NCBI RefSeq assembly: GCF_001519075.1
Contig: NZ_KQ954245.1
Location: 496,001-560,000, forward strand
DNA from: Novosphingobium fuchskuhlense
GTDB lineage: Bacteria > Pseudomonadota > Alphaproteobacteria > Sphingomonadales > Sphingomonadaceae
Direction of reading: 5' to 3'
DNA length: 64,000 nucleotides
Below, one piece after another: positions 8,949-17,028 of the stretch (the first letter of the stretch is position 1; each line of letters begins with the position of its first letter). Under the pieces are notes generated by a model. That model worked only from the letters and a program-made list of their open reading frames with translations, was not told where the DNA came from and did not search any database. The position numbers and the translations under genes are program-made.

Positions 8949-9787
8949 AACAGGTCGAGCAGCGGCTGCAGGCTTTCGAGCAGCACTGCAGGTCGGTCAC
9001 GTTCCGGAAGCTCGGCGCCTTGGGCCATGATGCCCGTCGCCATCCCCACCGAAAGCGCGCCGACGGCATTTGCCATGCGCATCTCTAGCGCCGGATCATC
9101 GCCCACCACGACCATCTGCTTCGCTGCGCTGCGCGGCAGCCCCATCAGCAGCCGCGCCGTATCGAAGGCGACGCGTGAAGGTTTGCCCAGGATGCGCGGG
9201 CGCTTGCCGGTCATCGCGGTGAGCATGGCGTTGATCGGATAGCTGGCACCGATCGCGCGGCCGTTGGCCGTAGCGAAGAAGGGGACGTTGCTGGCGGTGA
9301 GCAGCCTGGCACCCTTCCACAGCGAATCGCAAGCGGCTTCAAGCGCGGGAAAGTCGAACTCGCGGAACCACCCGGTGTAGACGGCTTCGACCCCCTCGGC
9401 GGTTTCGTCCGGCCCCACGACATCGAGCCCCGCATCCTCGAGCGGAGCACGGCAACCGGGATTGCCGAGCACGCGCACCTTGCCAATGCCGGAGCGCTTC
9501 AGCCAGTCGGCGGTGGACGATGAAGGCGTGAGCATCTGGGCATCCTCCACCGGGAAACCCGCCTTGCGCAGGGATGCGGCATAGGCAGCAGGCGGCTTGG
9601 CCGTGCCATTGGTGAAGACCACATAGGGCGTGCCGCGCGCTTTCAGCGCTTCGAGCAACGCGACGGCGTGGGGCAGGGCATTGTGCCCGCCGCTCTGCGC
9701 ATCGCCGAGCGCGATTGTGCCGTCCATGTCGAAGATGAAACCGGCGGCGTCCTTCAGCCGGACGGCATGCTCGTGGGAAATGGTCAC
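8945..9787 (-). CDS. HAD-superfamily class IIA phosphatase
   Basis: A 280-residue NagD-like phosphohydrolase. Motif I is FIFDMDGT with the nucleophile Asp20 and acid Asp22, motif II is VVFTNGT, and the last motif is VVVGDDPALEMRMA, with a class IIA cap between them. The GTG at 9787 forms a 4-bp GTGA overlap with the stop of the carboxyltransferase gene, so it is translationally coupled to the carboxylase operon. Relatives of this subfamily are often found alone near riboflavin genes; the coupling here suggests it removes phosphate from a substrate or product of the carboxylase (inference). Confidence 0.85.
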   Translation of the reverse strand: MTISHEHAVRLKDAAGFIFDMDGTIALGDAQSGGHNALPHAVALLEALKARGTPYVVFTNGTAKPPAAYAASLRKAGFPVEDAQMLTPSSSTADWLKRSGIGKVRVLGNPGCRAPLEDAGLDVVGPDETAEGVEAVYTGWFREFDFPALEAACDSLWKGARLLTASNVPFFATANGRAIGASYPINAMLTAMTGKRPRILGKPSRVAFDTARLLMGLPRSAAKQMVVVGDDPALEMRMANAVGALSVGMATGIMAQGAELPERDRPAVLLESLQPLLDLF

Positions 9788-11256
9788 AGACTGGCTCCGG
9801 CGTGAAGGGCAAGGCGGAAGGATCCGCGCTCGATAACGAGGTCGCGCGCGGTCGGCTTTGCCGCAAGCTGCCGCAGCAAGGCGATCACCGGTGCGGCTTC
9901 TGGTGTATACGTGGCGCGCGAAGGGCCGGCGGCGAGCATCGCATCGACTTGCTCGGGCGGCATGACCGCACGCAGAAGAAATTCCTCGTCGGGCATGGCA
10001 TGGCCAAACTGGCGGCGCAGATCGCCGAGCGCGGGGAAGGTCGGCTCGTTCTCCAGCTCGCGGGCGCGCGGGCGGTCCATGATCGCGGCGAGGACATCGC
10101 GGTCGATGGGCGAGGTGGGCTTGCCGAACTTGCCGAGGCAGTAGCGGATCACCTGATCGGAGACTTGCGCGTAGCGGCGCTCGCCGATCACGTTGAACAG
10201 CGCCTGGCTCATGACCATTTGCGGGAAGGGCGTCACCATGATCGGATAGCCGAGTTCGGCGCGGACCTGCTCGGTCTCGGCGATCACGGCGGGGAGGCGG
10301 TCGGACAGACCGAGTTCGGCGAGCTGGCGCGCGGTCGTCGTCATCACGCCGCCCGCGATCTGGTGGCGCAGGAAGCTGGCATCGAAGTTCTGCGGCTGCC
10401 CGAACGGGAGGTTTTCGGCGAGCGCAGTGCGGTTCCAGTACGAAGTCAGCTTCGCCAGCGCCGCGCGGTCGATGTCGACGGTGTGGCCCGCCTCGTCGAG
10501 ATTGGCGAGCATGCGGTTCGCTTCGGGCAGCGAAGAGCCATCGCCCGCCGCGCCGATGCCGACATGGATCGCCGAAATCCCGAGCTTCGCGGCTTCGAGG
10601 CTGGAAAGCATGCCCTGACCGATGGTGGTGTGGGCGTGGATTTCGAGCGGGCGATTCCCGATGGCGGCCTTCACCGCCGGCACTAGTGTCCGCACCCGAT
10701 CGAGCGAGAGCAGGCCCGACGGGTCCTTGATGTAGAACAGGTCGACATCCGGGCTCTGACCCACCGCGCGGGCGAAATCGGCATAGAACTGGTCGGTGTG
10801 GAATTCGGACAGAGTGAAGGTGAGGGCGCACATCACCTCGGCGTCGCCCTCTTCCTTCACGAGGCGCGCGGCTTCGACGACGGCCGGGACTTCATGCATC
10901 GGATCGAGCAGCACGAAGCGGCGCACGCCATTCACCTGCAACGCGCGATAAACGAGGCGCATGAACTCAGGGTCCGCCTGTTGCCAAGCAATGAAGCGCA
11001 GGCCGGTTGTGATGAACTGCAATGGCGTTGTCGGCATCGCGGCGGCCATGCGGCGCAGGCGTTCCCACGGGTTGTTCCGAAAGTAGCGAACCGCGACGGC
11101 CATGTGGCTCGACGAGGTGAAGTCGATGGCGCGGAAGCCGCAGGCCTCGGTCAGCGCGGCAGCCTGCAGCATGTGCGCGGTGTTGAGCCCGGTCGCGCCC
11201 CACAGGCTCTGGTTGCCATCGCGCATGGTCACGTCGACCAGCTTGAGCGTTGTCAT
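9784..11256 (-). CDS. biotin-dependent carboxyltransferase subunit (HMGL/PC-B type)
   Basis: A 490-residue TIM-barrel carboxyltransferase of the pyruvate carboxylase/oxaloacetate decarboxylase type. It has the DRE-like motif DVTMRDGNQS at residues 8-17, the FYIKDPSG segment where the catalytic lysine is carbamoylated, and the metal-binding IHAHT. No fused biotinyl domain is present; that domain is a separate gene in the same operon. It overlaps the biotin carboxylase gene by four bases upstream and the HAD gene by four bases downstream. The acceptor could be a 2-oxoacid or another ketone; the operon context does not match a standard pyruvate carboxylase. Confidence 0.85.
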   Translation of the reverse strand: MTTLKLVDVTMRDGNQSLWGATGLNTAHMLQAAALTEACGFRAIDFTSSSHMAVAVRYFRNNPWERLRRMAAAMPTTPLQFITTGLRFIAWQQADPEFMRLVYRALQVNGVRRFVLLDPMHEVPAVVEAARLVKEEGDAEVMCALTFTLSEFHTDQFYADFARAVGQSPDVDLFYIKDPSGLLSLDRVRTLVPAVKAAIGNRPLEIHAHTTIGQGMLSSLEAAKLGISAIHVGIGAAGDGSSLPEANRMLANLDEAGHTVDIDRAALAKLTSYWNRTALAENLPFGQPQNFDASFLRHQIAGGVMTTTARQLAELGLSDRLPAVIAETEQVRAELGYPIMVTPFPQMVMSQALFNVIGERRYAQVSDQVIRYCLGKFGKPTSPIDRDVLAAIMDRPRARELENEPTFPALGDLRRQFGHAMPDEEFLLRAVMPPEQVDAMLAAGPSRATYTPEAAPVIALLRQLAAKPTARDLVIERGSFRLALHAGASL

Positions 11257-12587
11257 GATGCGAGCCCTGTCAGAAATCCGGTGTCGACGCCGCCTGCTGC
11301 AAAACGCGGATCGGAAGCGATGCGGGCGTGGAGCCCGGCAGTGGTCGGCACACCCTCGATACGGATGCGCGCAAGAGCGGCCTGTAGCCGGATGACCGCC
11401 TCTTCGCGGCTTGCGCCATGGACGATCAGTTTACCGAGCAGCGAATCGTAGAACGGCGGCACTTCGCCTCCGGCGGCGATATGGGTATCGACGCGAATAC
11501 CGGGGCCGGCCGGCCATGCAGCGCGGGCAATGCGTCCGGGTGCAGGGCGGAAGTCGGCATCCGGGTCTTCGGCGTTGATACGGACCTCGATGGCGTGGCC
11601 CACCGGGCGCACCATAGTCTGTGTCAGCGCGAGCGGCTTGCCAGCAGCGATCAACAATTGCTGCTCGACCAGATCAACTCCGGTGATCGCCTCGGTTACC
11701 GGATGTTCGACTTGGATGCGTGCGTTGAGTTCGAGGAAATAGAACGAGAAGTCCGTCGCATCGACGAGGAACTCCGCCGTACCCGCGCCGCGATAGCCGA
11801 TATGCTGCGCAAGGCGGACCGCAGCATTTTCGATACCGGCGCGCGCTTCTTCCGGCATGGCGGGGGCGGGGGCCTCTTCGACCAGTTTCTGGAAGCGGCG
11901 CTGGATCGAGCAATCGCGGGTGCCGAGGTGGATGGAATGGGTGCCATCGCCGAGCAGTTGCACTTCGACATGGCGGCCTTTGGCGACAAAGCGTTCGACG
12001 TAGACGGCGCTGTTGCCGAACGCGGCCTGAGCTTCGGCCTGCGCCATGTCCAGCGCGGTATCGAGATCTTCGGCGCGGTCAACGCGGCGCATGCCCTTGC
12101 CTCCGCCACCGGCAACGGCCTTGAGGAGAAGCGGATAGCCGGTTTCGGCCGCGCGGGCATGGACCGCCTCACGCGTCGCCGCCGCGCCGCCGGGGAGGAC
12201 CGGCAGGCCGGCCTCGAGCGCGAGGGCGCGAGCAGCGAGCTTGTCACCCATGCCTTCGAGCGTCGTGATATCGGGGCCGACAAAGCGGATGCCAGCGTCG
12301 CTCACGGCCTTGGCGAAGGCGGCGTTTTCGGAAAGGAAGCCGTATCCGGGATGCACCGCATCGCATTTTGCCGCGACCATGGCGGCCACGACCGCGGGAA
12401 TGGCAAGGTAGCTCTGCGAGGAAGGTCCGGGGCCCAGCAGCACGGTCTCGTCCGCCATGAGCGCAGGAAGCGAGGCAGCGTCGGCGCTGGAGACGCCGAG
12501 CACGGTGGTGATTCCCATCGCCCGGGCGGTGCGGATCACGCGCAGCGCAATCTCGCCGCGATTGGCTATGAACAGTCGGCGGATCAT
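11253..12587 (-). CDS. biotin carboxylase subunit
   Basis: This ATP-grasp enzyme carboxylates protein-bound biotin using bicarbonate and ATP. The 444 residues hold the N-terminal IANRGEIALRVIRTA, the glycine-rich loop GGGGKGMRR, the catalytic LELNARIQVEHPVTE and a biotin-carboxylase C-terminal domain. It is in line with AccC-type subunits of about 445-450 residues. It follows the carrier gene by 17 bp and overlaps the carboxyltransferase gene by four bases. The accA gene at 55.8 kb has no accB/accC beside it, so this operon copy is probably a dedicated paralogue and not the fatty-acid enzyme. Confidence 0.92.
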   Translation of the reverse strand: MIRRLFIANRGEIALRVIRTARAMGITTVLGVSSADAASLPALMADETVLLGPGPSSQSYLAIPAVVAAMVAAKCDAVHPGYGFLSENAAFAKAVSDAGIRFVGPDITTLEGMGDKLAARALALEAGLPVLPGGAAATREAVHARAAETGYPLLLKAVAGGGGKGMRRVDRAEDLDTALDMAQAEAQAAFGNSAVYVERFVAKGRHVEVQLLGDGTHSIHLGTRDCSIQRRFQKLVEEAPAPAMPEEARAGIENAAVRLAQHIGYRGAGTAEFLVDATDFSFYFLELNARIQVEHPVTEAITGVDLVEQQLLIAAGKPLALTQTMVRPVGHAIEVRINAEDPDADFRPAPGRIARAAWPAGPGIRVDTHIAAGGEVPPFYDSLLGKLIVHGASREEAVIRLQAALARIRIEGVPTTAGLHARIASDPRFAAGGVDTGFLTGLAS

Positions 12588-12604
12588 CGTTTTTGCCCTT
12601 CCGC

Positions 12605-13054
12605 TCAGGCGAGCCGGATGAGGGGCTGGCCCTTGGCGACCATTGTCGCATTGGGAACGAGAACTTCGGCGACTGTGCCCGCTCGTCCCGCGTGCACCGG
12701 GTTCATCAGCTTCATTGTCTCGACGATGCCGACCACGGTTTCCGGCCCGACGTCATCGCCCACCGTGACGAACGGGAGCGCGCCCGGTTGCGGTGCATGA
12801 TAGAACGTCCCGGGAAGTGGCGCCGCCACCGCATCCGGATCGGCACTGTGCTCGGCCTCGGCAGAGACCGCTGCATCCGGTGCGGCGCCTGCCCATTGCC
12901 ATTCCTGCGTAAGGCCTGCCTCCCCGCCATCAGCCCGCGCCAGGCGCAGGCGGAAGCGGCGCGTGGAAAGGTCCAGCTCGCGATAGGGCGAAGCCTCGAT
13001 GATCGCTGCGATTTCGGCGACGTCTTCGGCGGTCAGCGGCAAGTCTTCGTTCAT
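12605..13054 (-). CDS. biotin carboxyl carrier protein
   Basis: A 149-residue carrier with a C-terminal biotinyl domain. The biotin attachment motif ETMKLMN puts the acceptor lysine at residue 115. The first 80 residues form a charged, AccB-like leader with an alanine-rich linker. A PGTFYHAPQPG segment and GDDVGPETVVGIVE precede the biotin loop, as in AccB. It sits 13 bp after the Tm-1-like gene and 17 bp before the biotin carboxylase gene, supplying the mobile arm for a three-subunit carboxylase. Confidence 0.9.
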   Translation of the reverse strand: MNEDLPLTAEDVAEIAAIIEASPYRELDLSTRRFRLRLARADGGEAGLTQEWQWAGAAPDAAVSAEAEHSADPDAVAAPLPGTFYHAPQPGALPFVTVGDDVGPETVVGIVETMKLMNPVHAGRAGTVAEVLVPNATMVAKGQPLIRLA

Positions 13055-13067
13055 GGGAAAGTCTCGC

Positions 13068-14297
13068 TCAAGCCTTGGCCGCTGCCAGCATCTCGCGCGA
13101 TGCGGCGATGATCGCGTCGGAGAAGGCGGTGTCGTTGAAATGCGCGTCGATGGCGGTGACCGGCACTTCAGCCGGCATGACCTCGCGCAGGTATGCCGCG
13201 AACGGCGGCGGCACGCTCGGGTCCATCAGGTGGCCGGCCGGACTGTCGTGGTTCGAGAAGCCGTGGAGCGGCGTGAACACGCGCACAGGCCCCCTTGCAT
13301 CGCGCACGTTAGCGGCGAGGTGGTCGGCGAGCTTCTTGAGATCCTCGAACGTCGTGCGAACGGCGGTGAGCTGCGGGTTGTGCTCGTGATAGCGGCGGCC
13401 CGGGAACTGCGCGCGCGAGGCGTCGATCGGCCCGCCGATGATGAAGTCCGCGTTGCCCGGCGCGAGAATCGTCGGGATGCCCTTGAGGAGGGCTGCACGG
13501 CCGCGATCGGGCCCGGTATCGGCAAGCCCGCCGAAAATGTGATCGATGATCTCGGTCTGCGAAAGATCGAGCACCAGCGCGACATCCTTTCCAGCGGCGA
13601 GGCCATCGAGCGTGGGACCACCAGCGCCGGAGGAATGGAACACCATGACCTCGCAGCCATCGCTCTCGAGCGCCTCGCGAATGCGCTTCACGCTCGCCTC
13701 GGTCGTGCCGAGCGTTGTCACCAGCACCAGCGGCCTTTCCGCCGCCGCCTTGGGGTCATAGCCCCTGGCCATGCCCGCCACCGCATTGGCGGCGTTGCGG
13801 AAAACATCGCGGCTGATGGAATTGAGGCCCGAGATGTCGGTCACCGCGTTCATCATCGCGATGTCCTGAACGCCCATGTAGGGCTTGGTGAAGCCCGAGG
13901 CCATCGTCGAGACGATCATGCGCGGAAGGCCATAGGGGAAGCTCTGCATGAGCGCGCCGGCCAAAGCCGAGCCCATCGAACCGCCCACCGCGAGAATGCC
14001 CGAAATCGGGTCCTTCGCATTCCAGGCGTGCGCGGCGGCGATCGCGCCCCGGATCATCGCGTCCTGGCACTTGCCCTCGTGGCCGAGCGCGCGGACTTCC
14101 TCGATGGTCATCCCGGCTGCCGCCGCCACGTCCTCTGGCGAAATCTCGGCTCCGCCAACGGTGCGGCGCACGCTCGGATCAAGGTGTACGACACGTACAC
14201 CCGCTGCCTCCAGCACGGTACGAACGAAGTGGGCTTCTTCTTCTTTGGTGTCCTGCGTCACGATCAGCATGACGCTTGGGCTTGTGGTCTCGGCCAT
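13068..14297 (-). CDS. Tm-1-like ATP-binding (UPF0261) family protein
   Basis: A 409-residue protein of the UPF0261/Tm-1-like family, named from the N-terminal half of the tomato Tm-1 virus inhibitor. Glycine-rich stretches ILAVGGSMGSALAG, HSSGAGG and the C-terminal MPAEVPVTAIDAHFND are visible. Bacterial members have no established activity; some lie beside TIM-barrel PEP-hydrolase-like genes, but none is here. The ATG at 14297 has AGAGGA upstream and is preferred to one at 14372. It heads the carboxylase operon, so an ATP-dependent activating step before carboxylation is conceivable but unproven. Confidence 0.85.
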   Translation of the reverse strand: MAETTSPSVMLIVTQDTKEEEAHFVRTVLEAAGVRVVHLDPSVRRTVGGAEISPEDVAAAAGMTIEEVRALGHEGKCQDAMIRGAIAAAHAWNAKDPISGILAVGGSMGSALAGALMQSFPYGLPRMIVSTMASGFTKPYMGVQDIAMMNAVTDISGLNSISRDVFRNAANAVAGMARGYDPKAAAERPLVLVTTLGTTEASVKRIREALESDGCEVMVFHSSGAGGPTLDGLAAGKDVALVLDLSQTEIIDHIFGGLADTGPDRGRAALLKGIPTILAPGNADFIIGGPIDASRAQFPGRRYHEHNPQLTAVRTTFEDLKKLADHLAANVRDARGPVRVFTPLHGFSNHDSPAGHLMDPSVPPPFAAYLREVMPAEVPVTAIDAHFNDTAFSDAIIAASREMLAAAKA

Positions 14298-14345
14298 GGC
14301 TATCCTCTTTTCCCTTGCCTTGAGAGTGCGACATCCCGGTTGACT

Positions 14346-14363
14346 TTGCACGACGGTATGCAA
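14346..14363. promoter_or_regulatory. inverted repeat in the divergent IclR/carboxylase promoter
   Basis: TTGCA-N8-TGCAA (14346-14363) lies in the 143-bp gap between the start of the Tm-1-like gene and the chosen start of the IclR gene. IclR regulators bind short palindromes of about this size and usually control the divergent operon. Arms are only five bases, so this is a candidate operator and nothing more. Confidence 0.35.
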
Positions 14364-14440
14364 TGTGCGCATTCCATAAGGTGAAACACGCTGACGGACC
14401 GTCCGGTACCGCGGAGCGCATGCAACACCGGGAAGAGGCG

Positions 14441-15268
14441 ATGCTCGAACGCAAGGTAAAGACGGTGCGCGCGCTGGAGCGCGGGCTCGACGTGTTGATC
14501 GAGGTCCAGGCGCGCCGCGCGGTCAGTCTCCACGAACTCCACCAGGCCTTGAAGCTGCCCAAGGCGACCTTGCTGCGCATGTTGCTGACATTGGGGAGGA
14601 AAGGCCTCGTCTGGCAGCGTCTGGCGGATGGAGCCTATCTGCCGCATCTGGGCGCGGCGGCGCGCGGCACGGGCAGCGCTGTCGAACATATTGCCGAGAT
14701 CGCCTCGCCCTACATGAAGGCGCTTTCGACAAAGGTGGCCTGGCCTTCGGTGCTGGGCGTGCCGCGGCTCGATCATATGGAGATCCTCGAGACCAACAGC
14801 CCGCTGTTCCGGCTTGATTCCGCCATTCTCGGCCCCGTGGGCGTCAAGCTCTCCTACATTCACACGGCGACGGGGCGGGCGTACCTTTCCGCATGCGACG
14901 AGCAGGAGCGCGAGGCGATCATCGCACGGCTGCGGCCCAAGGATGCCGCGCCAGGCAGCGAGGACGACCTGCGCGCGATCCTCAAGGAAACCCGCGAGCG
15001 CGGCTATGCCCTGCGCGAGCCACTGCATCCTTGGCCGGACCGTTCCAAGCAACTTGTGCTGCGCGACGGACGGCGCTCGATGGCGGTGGCGATCATGGCG
15101 GCTGGCGCGCCGATCGCCACGATCAATCTCACCTGGCCAGCCAAGCGCGGTACGGACGAAATGGTGATGCATCGCCACCTTGAAGCCCTCCAGCAAACCG
15201 CCCAGGCCATCGGCCGCGCGGTTGCGTCGCAGTCCGCCAGTGCGCCGATTGCAGGAAATGCCGTCTGA
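14441..15268 (+). CDS. IclR family transcriptional regulator
   Basis: A 275-residue regulator with an N-terminal winged helix (RALERGLDVLIEVQ, then LKLPKATLLRMLLTL as recognition helix) and a C-terminal IclR effector domain. The ATG at 14441 is preceded by GGAAGAGGCG and gives the usual family N-terminus; frames starting at 14363 or 14420 add residues with no match to the family. It is divergent from the five-gene carboxylase operon, which it probably controls in response to an aromatic or short-chain acid effector (inference from family and position). Confidence 0.88.
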   Translation: MLERKVKTVRALERGLDVLIEVQARRAVSLHELHQALKLPKATLLRMLLTLGRKGLVWQRLADGAYLPHLGAAARGTGSAVEHIAEIASPYMKALSTKVAWPSVLGVPRLDHMEILETNSPLFRLDSAILGPVGVKLSYIHTATGRAYLSACDEQEREAIIARLRPKDAAPGSEDDLRAILKETRERGYALREPLHPWPDRSKQLVLRDGRRSMAVAIMAAGAPIATINLTWPAKRGTDEMVMHRHLEALQQTAQAIGRAVASQSASAPIAGNAV

Positions 15269-15287
15269 TCAGGTGCTTGCCGGGCGC

Positions 15288-15334
15288 TAATCAGCAGAAT
15301 TGCACCTTGTGAAATCTGTTTGTCTAGCTGATTA
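15288..15334. promoter_or_regulatory. long inverted repeat upstream of the MDR gene
   Basis: TAATCAGC at 15288-15295 is repeated in inverted form as GCTGATTA at 15327-15334, with 31 bases between. The pair lies in the 121-bp gap between the IclR gene and the MDR oxidoreductase gene. The spacing suggests two half-sites or a weak hairpin. No poly-T follows, so a terminator is less likely. Confidence 0.3.
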
Positions 15335-15389
15335 AATTGGAGGCAGCCTGTGCGACTATCTCCTCAACAAGATTGGGGAGGAGCAAGGC

Positions 15390-16403
15390 ATGCGGCAATG
15401 GGTTATCCGGGCAGGTGCGTCGTCGCTCGATGACATGACCTTGCGCGATGTGCCCGAGCCGGAGGCCGGCCCTGGCGAGGTGCTGTTGCGTGTGCGCGCC
15501 TGCTCGCTCAATTTTCGCGACCAGATCATTCCGCAGGGGCTCTACATGGGCGGCACCGTGGCGGTTGATACCGTGCCGCTGTCCGATGGCGCAGGTGAAA
15601 TCGTTGCTGTGGGCGCAGGGGTCACCTCGGTGAAGCCTGGCGACCGGGTGGCGGGCACTTTCTTCCAGAACTGGATCGACGGACCGCCCAACCCCGGTGC
15701 CGGTCCCGCGCTGGGCGCGCCTCCGGCGACTGGCATGTTGCAAGACCTTGTCGTGCTTCCAGAACACGGCGTCGTGCCGCTCGCGGCAAGCCTCTCGTTC
15801 GAGGAAGCGGCTTGCTTGCCCTGCGCGGGTGTCACCGCGTGGAACGCTCTGATGGAGGGCCCGCACCCGGTCCGCCCCGGGGAAAGCGTGCTGGTGCTCG
15901 GCACCGGCGGCGTATCGCTGCTCGCACTGCAGATCGCGAAGGCTGCCGGCGCGCAAGTGATCGCGACCAGTTCGTCGGATGAGAAGCTCGTTCGCGTGGC
16001 CGCGCTCGGCGCCGACAAAACCATCAACTACCGCGAAGTGCCCGCCTGGGGTGCCGCCGCGGCCGACTTGGCAGGCGGCGGCGTCGATCATGTTGTCGAA
16101 GTGGGCGGCGCGGGTACGCTAAAGCAGAGCATCGCGGCGGTCGGCTTCGGCGGCGAGATCGCGCTGATCGGCGTGCTTACGCGTGAAGGCGATACCAACC
16201 CGCACCCGCTCATGTTCAAGGGCGGCTCGATCCGCGGCATCTTCGTGGGCTCGCGCGGCATGGCGGCGCGGCTCAACGCCTTCATCGACGCGCATGGCAT
16301 CAAGCCGGTGGTCGACCGCACCTTTGCCATGGAGGATGCGCTGGAGGCCTATCGCTATCAGGCCTCGAGTGCGTTGTTCGGAAAGGTCGTGATCACGCTC
16401 TGA
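15390..16403 (+). CDS. MDR-family NAD(P)-dependent oxidoreductase, zinc-free type
   Basis: A 337-residue medium-chain dehydrogenase/reductase. The GroES-like half has RACSLNFRDQ where zinc enzymes have GICGSDLH, so the catalytic zinc cysteine is missing, as in quinone-oxidoreductase-like members. The Rossmann half has VLVLGTGGVSLLALQIAKAAGA. ATG at 15390 follows GGGGAGGAGCAAGGC. It is the first of a run of same-strand genes (VOC protein, MFS carrier, AraC regulator) and probably reduces or oxidises an aromatic or enoyl intermediate. Substrate unknown. Confidence 0.85.
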   Translation: MRQWVIRAGASSLDDMTLRDVPEPEAGPGEVLLRVRACSLNFRDQIIPQGLYMGGTVAVDTVPLSDGAGEIVAVGAGVTSVKPGDRVAGTFFQNWIDGPPNPGAGPALGAPPATGMLQDLVVLPEHGVVPLAASLSFEEAACLPCAGVTAWNALMEGPHPVRPGESVLVLGTGGVSLLALQIAKAAGAQVIATSSSDEKLVRVAALGADKTINYREVPAWGAAAADLAGGGVDHVVEVGGAGTLKQSIAAVGFGGEIALIGVLTREGDTNPHPLMFKGGSIRGIFVGSRGMAARLNAFIDAHGIKPVVDRTFAMEDALEAYRYQASSALFGKVVITL

Positions 16404-16479
16404 CGAATGGGCCGCGTGGCCCTGACCATAACAGCCCAGCTGCACGAACGGCGGGCGCAAGGGTAGAGGAAAACGAGGC

Positions 16480-17028
16480 ATGGGTCTGACACTGGGCTTT
16501 GGGCAGCGCATCGGGGGCGTGGTGCAGACCGCGTTCGTCGTTGCCGATATCCATGCCGCAATTGCCCACTTCCAGCGCGATTGCGGGGCAGGGCCGTTCT
16601 TCCTGCTCGATCACTTCCTCGGCGAGGGGCAGGTCTATCGCGGCGCGCCGTCGGAGGCCGATGTCGCCATCGCCATGGGTTTTGCCGGACACATGCAGAT
16701 CGAGCTGATCCAGCCGCTTGATGAGCATCCGTCGGTTTACCGCGAGACCATCGAGGCGATGGGATACGGTTTTCACCACTTCGGCATTGCCTTCACAGAT
16801 GTCGATGCCGCGCTGCCGGATTATCTCGCGCGGGGGCACACCCTGGCCTTCCGCGCCCCGGTGCCGACCGGCGGTTCGGTTGCCTATCTCGAAAGCGCTG
16901 ATCCCGTCGCACCCGGCTTCCTCGAGCTGATCCCCGCGACTGAGGGCATGAACACGCTCTTCACCGCACAGTGGCAGGCTGCGCAGGACTGGGACGGCCA
17001 GACCGCTCCCGTGAGGCCGTTCCTGTGA
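16480..17028 (+). CDS. VOC/glyoxalase-fold protein
   Basis: A 182-residue protein of the vicinal oxygen chelate superfamily (Glyoxalase_4 type). Repeated beta-alpha-beta units are visible: TAFVVADIHAAIAHFQ near residue 20 and HHFGIAFTDVDAALPDYLA near residue 100. Metal-ligand candidates are His and Glu at MQIELIQP and FLELIP. Such proteins act as dioxygenases, isomerases or binding proteins. Its stop overlaps the MFS start as GTGA, tying it to the carrier, so it probably acts on an imported compound. Confidence 0.8.
   Translation: MGLTLGFGQRIGGVVQTAFVVADIHAAIAHFQRDCGAGPFFLLDHFLGEGQVYRGAPSEADVAIAMGFAGHMQIELIQPLDEHPSVYRETIEAMGYGFHHFGIAFTDVDAALPDYLARGHTLAFRAPVPTGGSVAYLESADPVAPGFLELIPATEGMNTLFTAQWQAAQDWDGQTAPVRPFL

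Noticed and set aside
13068..14297. Tm-1-like protein as an antiviral defence factor
   Set aside because: The name comes from the tomato resistance protein; the bacterial gene is the first in a metabolic carboxylase operon and no defence gene is near.
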